From the NCBI RefSeq assembly GCF_001684965.1, contig NZ_MAYG01000001.1, positions 1,984,001 through 2,048,000 of the forward strand: 64,000 nt of DNA, written 5' to 3'. Of this stretch, positions 39,392-48,200 are shown piece by piece. The position numbers and the translations under genes were made by a program. How positions within the stretch are numbered: position 1 is the first letter of the stretch; every line of letters begins with the position of its first letter. This DNA is from Chryseobacterium arthrosphaerae. Its GTDB lineage: Bacteria > Bacteroidota > Bacteroidia > Flavobacteriales > Weeksellaceae. The notes beneath the pieces are model-generated. The model was given only the letters and a program-made list of their open reading frames with translations. It was not told the origin of the DNA and ran no database searches.

Positions 39392-40945
39392 ATGGGCGAG
39401 CCTGTTTACAAACTAGAACCACTTTTTAAAACTAAAAACAATTCATCAACCTTAGAAAAGTTTGAAAATACTTTAACAGAAGAACTACTCTTCGCAATTT
39501 GTTCACCAATTGGTTCTTTAAAAGAAAGAGTTATTGAACAATTGAAGTATAAATTAGAAACGGAATATGATTATAAAGTTCACATTATAAAAATGAGTGA
39601 CTTTATTGATGAATATGATTTTTCGCCTGAAGAATTAAACGACATGCCACCAATTCCAAACGGAACTCCTATTTTCAAAAAATATTTTGAAAAAATTAAT
39701 AAAGGCAATATTATTAGAAAATATAACACAAATGAAAGATTAGCCGAATATGCAGTAAAAAAAATTCATATTGAAAGAGTCAAACAAGTAAAAAAAGAAG
39801 ATGGTTCGCATCCAAAATCAACTGATTTTGAATCACAAAGAGTTTGTTATATTATTGATTCAATTAAAACAAAAAAAGAATTATTATTACTAAGAAAAAT
39901 TTATTCCGAGAATTTTTATTCCATCAGTCTCTTTTCTCCACTTAATGACAGAAAATCAAATTTAAAATCAAAAAAATTCGAGGACACTGAAATTGTTCAA
40001 ATAATAGAGATAGATGACAAACAGAAAGATGATTATGGGCAAAATGTGCGAGATGCTTTTGTAGAAGGGGATTTTTTTATTCGGATCTCAAAAGATAATG
40101 TTCCTAAAATAGAACGTAAAATATCGAGATTTTTACATTTAATTTTTGAAACATCAATAGTAACACCTACTATAGAAGAAATTGCAATGTATAATGCAAA
40201 AGCTGCTGCTGGAAATTCCGCCTGTTTATCAAGACAGGTAGGAGCATGCATAATTGATGATAAAAATAATATTCTTTCAATTGGCTGGAATGATGTTCCA
40301 AAGTTTGGTGGTAATTTGTATACAACTGATTCTAGTATTGATCATAGATGTTTCAATCATGAATTTTGTAGTAATGACAAGCAAAAAAGTGACGTTGTAG
40401 ATAATATAGTATCATCAATACTATCAGATTCTCAATTTGAAACATTACAAGAAATACCAAATATTGAGTCATTATTAAGAGAGAATATCATAAATAATAC
40501 TAAGGTTAAAGATTTAATTGAATTTTCAAGATCTGTCCATGCAGAAATGCATGCAATTATACAAGGAGCAGTAACAACAGGAAATAAAATCTTAGAAGGA
40601 AAGCTATTTTGTACTACATATCCTTGCCATAATTGCGCAAGACATATAATCGCTGCAGGCATTAAAGAAGTCTATTATATTGAGCCATATGTAAAAAGTT
40701 TATGTCTTACATTACACGAAGATGCAATGACAGAGAATGAAGATTCTAATGATAAAGTTAAGCTTCTAATTTTTGACGGAATATCTCCTAACAAGTATTT
40801 ATCTTTTTTTACTAATTTAGCCGATAGAAAAAGAAAAGGGGATCTCATAAAAAAGGATCATAAAACTGCGAAACCCAAAAGTAGTAAATCTCTTCAAGCA
40901 CTATCAACTCTAGAAGAACAGGCTGTCTTAACATTAGACTCTTAA
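39392..40945 (+). CDS. Anti-phage-type deoxycytidylate deaminase (P-loop-like N-domain fused to CDA domain)
   Basis: A 517-residue protein. The N-terminal half carries a degenerate P-loop-like segment (LLFAICSPIGSLKERV, 32-47, no GKS/T). The C-terminal half is a dCMP/cytidine deaminase: SRQVGACIIDDKNNILSIGWND, then HAE (His383, proton shuttle Glu385) and PCHNC (Pro411, zinc ligands Cys412 and Cys415). Two-domain proteins of this length and order (AvcD/defensive dCTP deaminases) deplete deoxycytidine nucleotides during phage infection. All catalytic residues are present, so it should be active. An AT-rich 115-bp gap separates it from the Gp37/Gp68 gene; no separate -7 match is evident there. 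Confidence 0.8.
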   Translation: MGEPVYKLEPLFKTKNNSSTLEKFENTLTEELLFAICSPIGSLKERVIEQLKYKLETEYDYKVHIIKMSDFIDEYDFSPEELNDMPPIPNGTPIFKKYFEKINKGNIIRKYNTNERLAEYAVKKIHIERVKQVKKEDGSHPKSTDFESQRVCYIIDSIKTKKELLLLRKIYSENFYSISLFSPLNDRKSNLKSKKFEDTEIVQIIEIDDKQKDDYGQNVRDAFVEGDFFIRISKDNVPKIERKISRFLHLIFETSIVTPTIEEIAMYNAKAAAGNSACLSRQVGACIIDDKNNILSIGWNDVPKFGGNLYTTDSSIDHRCFNHEFCSNDKQKSDVVDNIVSSILSDSQFETLQEIPNIESLLRENIINNTKVKDLIEFSRSVHAEMHAIIQGAVTTGNKILEGKLFCTTYPCHNCARHIIAAGIKEVYYIEPYVKSLCLTLHEDAMTENEDSNDKVKLLIFDGISPNKYLSFFTNLADRKRKGDLIKKDHKTAKPKSSKSLQALSTLEEQAVLTLDS

Positions 40946-40948
40946 AAT

Positions 40949-41197
40949 ATGGATAAAAAAATAACAGATAAGGAATCAATTCAATTAGAATTTGATTTCA
41001 ATTATTCTTATTCATCAGAAAATATGCTTTCTAGTGATAGAACTGTTATTGCTCTGAATCATCGTCATGAAAAGATAAAAAAACAGCATCATAAGATTGC
41101 TCAAATAATAAAAATTGATGATTGTATTAATATAATAAAGAAAAAGAGAGAAACTGAAATAATTAATTTTATTGTTAATAATTCGAAATCTTTTTAA
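40949..41197 (+). CDS. Small protein, unknown, coupled to the deaminase gene
   Basis: An 82-residue, Lys/Ile/Asn-rich protein starting 3 bp after the deaminase stop. No signal peptide, no membrane segment; the second half is helical and basic (NHRHEKIKKQHHKIAQIIK, KKKRETEIINF). No family recognised. Position suggests a regulator, inhibitor or partner of the deaminase. Confidence 0.6.
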   Translation: MDKKITDKESIQLEFDFNYSYSSENMLSSDRTVIALNHRHEKIKKQHHKIAQIIKIDDCINIIKKKRETEIINFIVNNSKSF

Positions 41198-41224
41198 GTC
41201 AAATAAAAATGCTTAAATCTCCTA

Positions 41225-41398
41225 CGCTACCGCACGAATCCTTTCGTGTGGTCTTAGCATATAAACATCCAGCTAATCTAAAGCAGAGCTTACGGAATAT
41301 AGTCCTTCAAAGATTGTAGAATTTATTAAGATAAAAAACTTTGTGAGGAAGTTATTGAAGTAAAAACCACACAATACAATCGTACGGTAGCGATGGGA
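41225..41398 (+). repeat. ~170-bp interspersed element with hairpin ends, copy 2
   Basis: Same structure and orientation as the copy at 37060. Left end CGCTACCGCACGAATCC, right end CACAATACAATCGTACGGTAGCG, with one base change in each arm of the right hairpin and about 10 extra interior bases. It closes the AT-rich island on its right. Confidence 0.8.
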
Positions 41399-41450
41399 TT
41401 CTATTTCAAACAAAAATCTGCGCTATGCATCAATATCGGAGAGAGTTACT

Positions 41451-41458
41451 TATATTTG
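41451..41458 (+). promoter_or_regulatory. -7 element before the 41499 gene
   Basis: TATATTTG, a perfect TAnnTTTG match, 40 bases upstream of the ATG. Confidence 0.45.
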
Positions 41459-41498
41459 AGGCTTAACGGAAATTATAGAATACCCTAACACTTACTAT

Positions 41499-42179
41499 AT
41501 GAAAACAAAACTTAGCTATCTGTTTATTCTGTTATATGTTCTTGTAAGTGGTCAGGAAAAATCTATCATTAATGACCTGAGGTTTTCTAACTATTTCGGG
41601 CATCCCAAAACCATCACAGAGATCATCACTTATTCACCGGATAACATTTATAAAAATATTTCCTATTATGACAAAGAGGGTTTTCTTACGAAAGTAGAAT
41701 ATTACAATGCTATCGGAAGCGGACCTTCTCAGGAAAGATTTATCAATAAAATTATTACCTACAAATCTAAGGACAAAGCCAAACGCTATTTTGAAGCCTT
41801 TAATCCTGGTAATAAGAAGATAGAAACTACAGGTTATTTTGAAAAAGTTTCAGATTCTCTATACAAAAGAGTTTCAAATGATCCTGTTCACAATATATCT
41901 CTTAGCAAGCTGTTTTATTTTGACAAAAATAACCGCCTGATAAAAACTGAAGAAACCGGAAATTTCTTTGAAACCCCGGTTAACAGCACTATTTTTTACA
42001 CTTACATCAATGGAATGAGAAGTGAAACCCTTCTTGAAGATGCCACTAAGCAAAAAAAATCTAAGCTCGTTTATAAGAATGTAAAGCTTGATCCGCAAGC
42101 CAACTCCATTTATGAAGAATTAACAGATGATCAGGGAGCAATACAACAAAAAACAGAAAGAATATTTGAGTATTATTAA
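41499..42179 (+). CDS. Secreted hypothetical protein
   Basis: A 226-residue protein with a signal peptide ending near residue 18 (MKTKLSYLFILLYVLVSGQ). The mature part is rich in short Y-x-N/Y-x-D strands (ISYYDKEGFLTKVEYYNAIG, YFEKVSDSLYKRV, LFYFDKNNRLIKTEE), resembling the YD/RHS-like antiparallel repeats of MORN/YwqK-type secreted proteins. No catalytic motif. It lies between two interspersed-element copies, and its codon use is like the chromosome rather than the AT-rich island. Confidence 0.65.
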   Translation: MKTKLSYLFILLYVLVSGQEKSIINDLRFSNYFGHPKTITEIITYSPDNIYKNISYYDKEGFLTKVEYYNAIGSGPSQERFINKIITYKSKDKAKRYFEAFNPGNKKIETTGYFEKVSDSLYKRVSNDPVHNISLSKLFYFDKNNRLIKTEETGNFFETPVNSTIFYTYINGMRSETLLEDATKQKKSKLVYKNVKLDPQANSIYEELTDDQGAIQQKTERIFEYY

Positions 42180-42221
42180 CCACGCTGGTTCAGCACTTTC
42201 ATAAAAAACATAGAATTCAAA

Positions 42222-42580
42222 TGCAAAGGCTGAAGGTACTTTCTAAGAGCCTCCAGACATTTCAAAAGTATCCGGAAGGATTTTCCCAACTGTCTGCACC
42301 CCCTTCAAAAATAATCTGCAATACTTACCCAAGTGTCCGGATTCATTTACAGAAATATCTCCAACTACTTCCCTGGTCGCTCTGACCACTTAAAGAACTG
42401 TCTACAAACCCTTAGATAAGTGTATTTGACAATGATATCAGTGTGTCCTGAAACCTATAAACCGCCTGCAGACCGTTATCTAACGGGCTCTACCCACTTA
42501 TCATACCCCCTCGAGGGACTTCTGAACCGTCTCTACCCGGTTGGTCAACGGGTTTCATCCCCTTAGGTAAGGGGGTAAAG
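42222..42580. repeat. Degenerate ~22-nt tandem array, about 16 units
   Basis: The plus strand can be cut into consecutive units of 18-25 bases (most 20-24) with the loose consensus nnnnACTTnnnnAAnnGTCT, for example GCAATACTTACCCAAGTGTCC, GACCACTTAAAGAACTGTCT and GGAAGGATTTTCCCAACTGTCT (each at most 22 bases). Later units (42460-42580) are GC-rich and form small hairpins such as CCCCTTAGGTAAGGGG and CCGTTATCTAACGG. No open frame runs through it, and units are too divergent and have no spacers, so it is not CRISPR. It fills most of the gene-free stretch 42180-42839. Confidence 0.65.
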
Positions 42581-42599
42581 AAGAATAGAATGGAATATC

Positions 42600-42766
42600 C
42601 CGCTCCCGCACGAATCCTTTCGTGTGGTCTTTGCATATAAATGAAAATATCTTGTTAATCAAAAACAAAACTTACGGAATATAATCCTTCAAGATTCTAG
42701 AGATAAGAAATTTTTTGAGGAAGTTATTGAAGTAAAAACCACACGATACAATCGTGCGGTAGCGAT
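42600..42766 (+). repeat. ~165-bp interspersed element with hairpin ends, copy 3
   Basis: Same orientation as the copies at 37060 and 41225. Left end CGCTCCCGCACGAATCC, interior TTACGGAATATAATCC, right end CCACACGATACAATCGTGCGG. The interior left of centre differs (ATGAAAATATCTTG in place of the usual ATCCAGCTAATC). Confidence 0.8.
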
Positions 42767-42839
42767 GAAAGTTTTACAAGTTACAGCAAAATCATAATAA
42801 TTAAAATTTCTGTATCTTGGTATCAGTCAACCAATAAGC

Positions 42840-43292
42840 ATGGAAATCATCAATTACACCAACATTTTCAGAGAAAACTGTATTGAAATCTTCAAAAGTA
42901 ATCTGCCTAAGTTTTTTGCTATGGAAGAATTGCCGCTTTACGAAAGCTTTTTAGATCAACATACTGATGAGGACTATTTTGTTGTTCGATCAGGTGGCCA
43001 GATAGTGGGATGTGGCGGTGTTTTTTTAGATGCAAAGAATAACAGGGCGGGATTGTCCTGGGGAATGGTTCATGCAGACTATCATGGAAAAGGAATAGGA
43101 AAGGCTTTTACCCAATACCGGATTGATTTATTAAAAAAGATTTATCCTTCACTCCCCTACACTATTGAAACGTCACAACATACCGCTGAGTTTTATAAAA
43201 AGAACGGATTCAGAACGGTAGAGATTATACAGGATGGCTTCAGTAAGGGAATTGACAGATATACCATGATCATGGAAGTATCCGGAACGTGA
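42840..43292 (+). CDS. GNAT-family N-acetyltransferase
   Basis: A 150-residue protein with the GNAT core. It has the beta strands YFVVRSGGQIVGCGGVFLD, motif A with the acetyl-CoA pyrophosphate loop HGKGIGKAF (about 82-90) and motif B ending TAEFYKKNGFRTVE (about 120-133). Substrate unknown. A TATCTTGG sequence upstream is only a partial promoter match. It precedes another GNAT gene by 89 bp. Confidence 0.85.
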   Translation: MEIINYTNIFRENCIEIFKSNLPKFFAMEELPLYESFLDQHTDEDYFVVRSGGQIVGCGGVFLDAKNNRAGLSWGMVHADYHGKGIGKAFTQYRIDLLKKIYPSLPYTIETSQHTAEFYKKNGFRTVEIIQDGFSKGIDRYTMIMEVSGT

Positions 43293-43348
43293 TGCATTTT
43301 ATGCTTAAATTCGATACCATAAGTTTATTTTTCATCGCCATATTTCAT

Positions 43349-43356
43349 TACTTTTG
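43349..43356 (+). promoter_or_regulatory. -7 element before the second GNAT gene
   Basis: TACTTTTG matches TAnnTTTG, with TTTA 21 bases upstream in place of the usual TTTG; 25 bases before the ATG. Confidence 0.45.
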
Positions 43357-43381
43357 AGAATAAAATAATCAATCACCCGAA

Positions 43382-43870
43382 ATGGAAAATAATCAACATG
43401 AAATACAGCTCAGACCCACAACCATTGCAGATTTAGACACGCTTTTTCAGTTTCAGCTTGATCCTGAAGGCAGACATCTTGCAGCCTTCATGTCACAGGA
43501 TTCTACAAATAAAGAAGCTTACCTGGCCAAGTACACCAGATTACTGGCTGATCCAACGGTCAACAACCAGACTATTATGGCTGATTCTGTGATCGCAGGA
43601 AGTATTGCAAAATTTATCATGGAAGGTGATGCAGAAATCACGTATTGGATTGACAGAGAGTTTTGGGGAAAAGGCATTGCCACAACAGCATTGAAAGATT
43701 TTCTGAAGATTGAAACAACCAGACCTATTTTTGGACGGGTTGCTTTTGACAATTTGGGTTCACAGAAGGTTCTGGAAAATTGCGGATTTGTAAAAATAGG
43801 TACTGACAGAGGTTTTGCGAATGCCAGACAAACAGAGATTGAGGAATTTATTTACAGACTGGAGTCCTAA
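43382..43870 (+). CDS. GNAT-family N-acetyltransferase (RimJ/RimL-like)
   Basis: A 162-residue protein. It starts IQLRPTTIADLDTLFQFQLDPEG and has EITYWIDREFWGKGIATTALKDFL (acetyl-CoA loop WGKGIATTAL, about 94-103) and NLGSQKVLENCGFVKIG (about 124-140). These blocks fit the Acetyltransf_3/RimJ-RimL branch, which acetylates protein N-termini or small amines. It converges on the following minus-strand gene with only 8 bp between stops. Confidence 0.85.
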   Translation: MENNQHEIQLRPTTIADLDTLFQFQLDPEGRHLAAFMSQDSTNKEAYLAKYTRLLADPTVNNQTIMADSVIAGSIAKFIMEGDAEITYWIDREFWGKGIATTALKDFLKIETTRPIFGRVAFDNLGSQKVLENCGFVKIGTDRGFANARQTEIEEFIYRLES

Positions 43871-43878
43871 TGACTTAA

Positions 43879-45057
43879 TCATTTTTCCCTAATTTTTCCG
43901 GCTTCCTCAATATTGTATGTAATTCTGTTATCCAGATGTATTAAAGAGGCAAAAGTATCCTTATATTCATCAAAGATGCTCTTCTCATAATGAACAAGGA
44001 CCGGAAATAACTGGCTGGCCTGATAATGTCTTTTATTTTGTAAGGCATTTTTCATTGCCTGCTCTATTTCCCTGAAAAGTGGTCTGCAGTCTTTCTTCAA
44101 CAGAAATTCCTTGAGATCTGATTCAAAGAAACTGTTGCCATACAGGTCTAAAAGCCGTTTGATATAAGGATATAAGTCCTGTTCGCTTTTGCCATTAAAG
44201 GTCGCAATATACAACGCATTTGCCATCACATCATATACATTATCTTCACCATAGAGCCTGTGGAGTTCAAAATTTTCTTTTCCCGCCCATTTTTCAGTGA
44301 TGAACCGATTGAGGAATTCAAATCCTTCCGGTATAGCCCATGAGACCAGAATAAGCATTGCCTGATAAGCAATATACCGGTCGTAGCTATAAAGAAGTGC
44401 TTTCAAACCTTCTACCCTGTCAGCATTTTTTTGTTCAAGAAGCTGTACTTCGCTCAGGTCATAGCCTTCATATCCTTCTTCATTATAGTAATACAGCAGA
44501 TCATTCTTCTCATTATATCTCCTGATATAATTGAAAGCAAAGATATAATCATTGATCCGGGAGTGAGGTATTGTAATTTCATCCCCAATTTCACCTTCGT
44601 CATGATGAACAATCATAACCTCATTGTCTTTCGCAGTGAATATCAATTTTCCCACCTCAAGTTGAGCATGAGCACCTGTTTTTATTTTTTCAAAAAAATC
44701 ACCCAGTTTTCCTGCCTGCCCAATGCTAATCCTGATCTCCGATATGGAATGGCAATCCCTGATATGATAAACATTTTCCTGTTTTCTGTAATCGATTATA
44801 AAATACCGGTCATATAAAATGACCTTCTCATAGTTTCCTCTTTGTATCATTCTTTCTTCCAACTCAAATGAACCTTGAATAAAGTCAGCATGATCCTCCC
44901 AGCTATTAAAGCAGTTGCGGTGAACATAGTTTCTCACAAAAGAAGCAAGTGGTGAATCCGGATCTGCAATGTAAGGTAATAGCAGAGATTCTTTGAAACC
45001 GCCGATCAGCTCTCCACAAAGTGAGCATCGGGTTATATTTTTAATATAGAAAGACAT
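43879..45057 (-). CDS. CxxC/HxxC protein, orphan paralogue of the putative immunity protein at 62518-63765
   Basis: A 392-residue protein. An N-terminal zinc-finger-like cluster C-x2-C ... H-x2-C (Cys11, Cys14, His46, Cys49 in YVHRNCFNSW), a beta-rich middle (about 60-180) and an all-helical C-terminal half (about 190-390, HEAT-like: YIAYQAMLILVSWAIPEGFEFLNRFITEKW). It aligns along its whole length with the two reading frames at 63211-63765 plus 62518-63153, joined. That pair sits directly after a JAB-domain toxin; this copy has no toxin next to it. Function unknown; immunity is inferred from the paralogue. Confidence 0.65.
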   Translation of the reverse strand: MSFYIKNITRCSLCGELIGGFKESLLLPYIADPDSPLASFVRNYVHRNCFNSWEDHADFIQGSFELEERMIQRGNYEKVILYDRYFIIDYRKQENVYHIRDCHSISEIRISIGQAGKLGDFFEKIKTGAHAQLEVGKLIFTAKDNEVMIVHHDEGEIGDEITIPHSRINDYIFAFNYIRRYNEKNDLLYYYNEEGYEGYDLSEVQLLEQKNADRVEGLKALLYSYDRYIAYQAMLILVSWAIPEGFEFLNRFITEKWAGKENFELHRLYGEDNVYDVMANALYIATFNGKSEQDLYPYIKRLLDLYGNSFFESDLKEFLLKKDCRPLFREIEQAMKNALQNKRHYQASQLFPVLVHYEKSIFDEYKDTFASLIHLDNRITYNIEEAGKIREK

Positions 45058-45170
45058 CGTGTATTGTTCATCGGTTAAATAGTTTTTTACAGCTCTTCCG
45101 GTTGCAGGCTTCTTATGATTTTAAAAAATTAAATATACAATTTATACCCGTGCCATACTCTATAAAAGAC

Positions 45171-45198
45171 AGCGCCACTTAAAAAGATAAGTGGTGCT
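45171..45198 (-). terminator. Terminator of the RCC1 gene
   Basis: AGCGCCACTTA (45171-45181) pairs with TAAGTGGTGCT (45188-45198) with one mismatch. On the minus strand it is followed by GTCTTTTA, about 80 bases after the stop of the RCC1 protein gene. Confidence 0.65.
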
Positions 45199-45279
45199 GC
45201 TTTTACATCCGGATTGATTCAGGAAACCGGGATCAAACCGATTTCAAATCATCTCAGTTTTGCATTCATAGTTTCATAT

Positions 45280-48200
45280 TTACCGTTTGATCACTTTTAC
45301 TGTTTTTACAACCTCATCGGCTGCATTTACTGTAATCAGATAAACTCCAGATACCAATCCGGAAACATCAATGCTTCCTTTAGTATCATTGATCGTCTTC
45401 GTAAGTACCTGCTGTCCTGATGCATTGTAAACCATTACCGAAAGAATCTTACGGTCAAACGAAACGGTCAGGATATCCTGCACCGGATTTGGATAGACTT
45501 TCAGGTGATCTGCCTTTACAGAAACCTCATCAACCGTTAAACCGGCTTTAGCGAAAGCTGAAGCTTTGTTTACAGCCCCACTACCCGTACCACAGGCAAC
45601 AGGTGTAAAGATTTTCTTTTGAACCGTAGTACCGTCTCCTATCTGCCCCCTAAAATTATAGCCGCTGATTGCTAAAAATCCTTGAGCATTGATAGCAAGT
45701 GTATGGTGAGTTCCTGATTCAATGCTTTGCCAATCAGTTGCAGTTCCGATAAGCATTGGTGCAGATCTGTTCGTCTCTGTTCCATCTCCTAATTGCCCCC
45801 AGCTGTTATTTCCCCAGGTCCATAGTGTGCCATCTGTTTTTATGGCAATAACAGAACCGTATTCACCGATTTTAACACTTTTCCAGTTTACTCCTGTTCC
45901 TACCTGAGTCGGAATATTCTTTGGACTTGTGGTTCCATCTCCTAATTGCCCCGAACTATTATACCCCCAGCTCCATAGTGTTCCATCTGTTCTGATTCCT
46001 ATCGAAAAACCGTTTCCTGTATCAACAGTTTTCCAGTTCGTTGCAGTTCCGATTTGAACAGGCGAACTTACTGATATTGTAGTTCCGTCACCTAATTGCC
46101 CTTTGGCATTATCTCCCCAGCCCCATAATGTTCCGTCTGCTTTTATAGCAAGGGTATGAGATTCTGAAGAGGTTACGCTTAGCCAGTCTGTTGAGGTTCC
46201 TATTTGTACAGGTATGCTTTTGTTAACAATTGTACCGTCACCTAACTGTCCAAATCTATTATAACCCCAGCCCCAGAGTGTACCATCTGCCTTTATAGCA
46301 AATGTATGATATTCCCCGGTTGCAATATCTGCCCAGTCTGCTGCGGCTCCTACCTGCATTGGGATATTTCTATTGGCTGTAGTACCATCACCTAACTGTC
46401 CGTAATAATTATCTCCCCAGGTCCATATCGTTCCATCTGCTTTCATCCCTAGTGAAAAAGAAGACCCGGCAGCTATTTTCGCCCAATTATTTCCGGTTCC
46501 GATTCGTGTTGGGGTATTTCTGTTTATTGTAGTTCCATCACCTATCTGCCCTTTGGCATTATCTCCCCAGCACCATAGCGTTCCGTCTGTTTTGAGTCCC
46601 ATTGTAAAATAAGCACCACCACTCACACTTTGCCAACAGCCTGTTTCAGTTGTAGGAAGTGTAGTAAATGAACCTCCCGGCACCCAGATATACGGAGTGA
46701 ATCCACAATTAGATGCTACCCACCAATAGTAAGTAGTGTCAGGTAATAAGTTCGTCAAGTCTGCCGTTGTTGATGTAAAAGGAACACTTCCCTGAATACC
46801 ACCAACCGCTGGACTGGTACTGTAAAGATACACATAGCCCTGACCAGGAGTTACTGTAGCTTCTGTCCAGCTAATAGTAGCCTTTGTAGAAGTAACATTC
46901 GTTGTAGAGGTAACATTGTTTGTTGAAAATGACGTTGTCGGAGGAATACAATATCCAGGACAAGCCATAGGAGTGAAAGTATTTTTATGAACTTTAGTCC
47001 CGTCACCTAACTGCCAGCTATCATTTCGTCCGCAGGATTTCACAAAACCGTCAAACTTTTGTACAAGAATATGGCTTTCTCCGGCAAAAACCCTCATATT
47101 GTCTGAAGAGGAATCTACCTGTGCAGGGGATGTAACGCTTCCTCCGGATGTACCATTACCTAACTGTCCAAAGCTATTGCTTCCCCAGGCCCAAAGTGTT
47201 CCGTCTGCCTTTGTTGCATAGGTAAAACCATTTCCGGCTGCTACAGTCTGCCAGTTGGTTGCAGTTCCTATTTGGATCTGGGTATTTTTTGAAATTGTGG
47301 TTCCGTCTCCCAGTTGCCCCCAGCTATTATAACCCCAGGCCCATAATGTTCCGTCTGTTCTGAGTCCTACCGAATGCTGAGTTCCGGTATCAATACTTTT
47401 CCAGTTGGTGGCAGTTCCAATTTGTGTTGGAATATTTTTTGAAACTGAAGTTCCGTCTCCCAGTTGTCCTGAAGTGTTAATTCCCCATCCCCAAAGTGTT
47501 CCATCCGTTTTTATGGCTAACGTCTGATAATTGGCAGCACGAATGCTTTTCCAGTTCGTGGCCGTTCCTACTTGTGTCGGGATAGTATTTGCATTTGTAG
47601 TTCCGTCTCCCAGTTGTCCATAGCCGTTACGTCCCCATGTCCATAGCGTTCCATCTGTTTTGATCCCTACTGAATGTTCTGCTCCACCGCTAAGACTTTG
47701 CCAGTCCGTTGCAGTTCCTATCTGGATCGGAGCCGTTTTGCTAATTAAAGTCCCGTCTCCTAATTGTCCATATTTATTATCTCCCCATGCCCACAACGTC
47801 CCGTCTGTTTTAATGGCAAGTGTATGTCTACTGCCCACATAAACGTTTTTCCAATTCGCTGAAGTTCCTATTTGTACAGGCACTGATCTCACGTATGTGG
47901 TTCCATCTCCTAATTGTCCTGCTGTATTACTTCCCCATGCCCACAATGTTCCGTCTGTTTTGATCCCTACCGAGTGGTCTACTCTTGTGATAAGGGTTTT
48001 CCAACAGCCTGTAAAAGGTGTGGTCTGAACATCAATCACATTTCTAAAAACCGGCCCCCAAACACCCGTATTATCTTTGATACGGACATTTAGTACATGT
48101 AAGCCATTAGCAGGTAACGTAATTCCGGCATCAGTCAGCTGCTCAAAAGAACTGTCAAAACTGGCGTCAGCAGCTAATAAAGCGGTTCCATTTCCTTCTC

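Larger units (their letters stand above)
37060..41398 (+). other. AT-rich four-gene island between two direct ~165-bp elements
   Basis: Four plus-strand genes (37410-41197) have visibly higher A+T content and more AAA/ATT-type codon use than the flanking PhzF and GNAT genes. They are bounded by same-orientation copies of the hairpin-ended element at 37060-37223 and 41225-41398. Recombination between the copies would delete the block cleanly. No integrase or transposase is present. Confidence 0.7.

Noticed and set aside
37060..41398. Prophage or integrative element
   Set aside because: No integrase, no tRNA attachment site, no phage structural genes between the elements; only a repeat-bounded island is supported.
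42222..42580. CRISPR array
   Set aside because: Units vary throughout, there is no constant repeat with distinct spacers, and no cas genes lie near.
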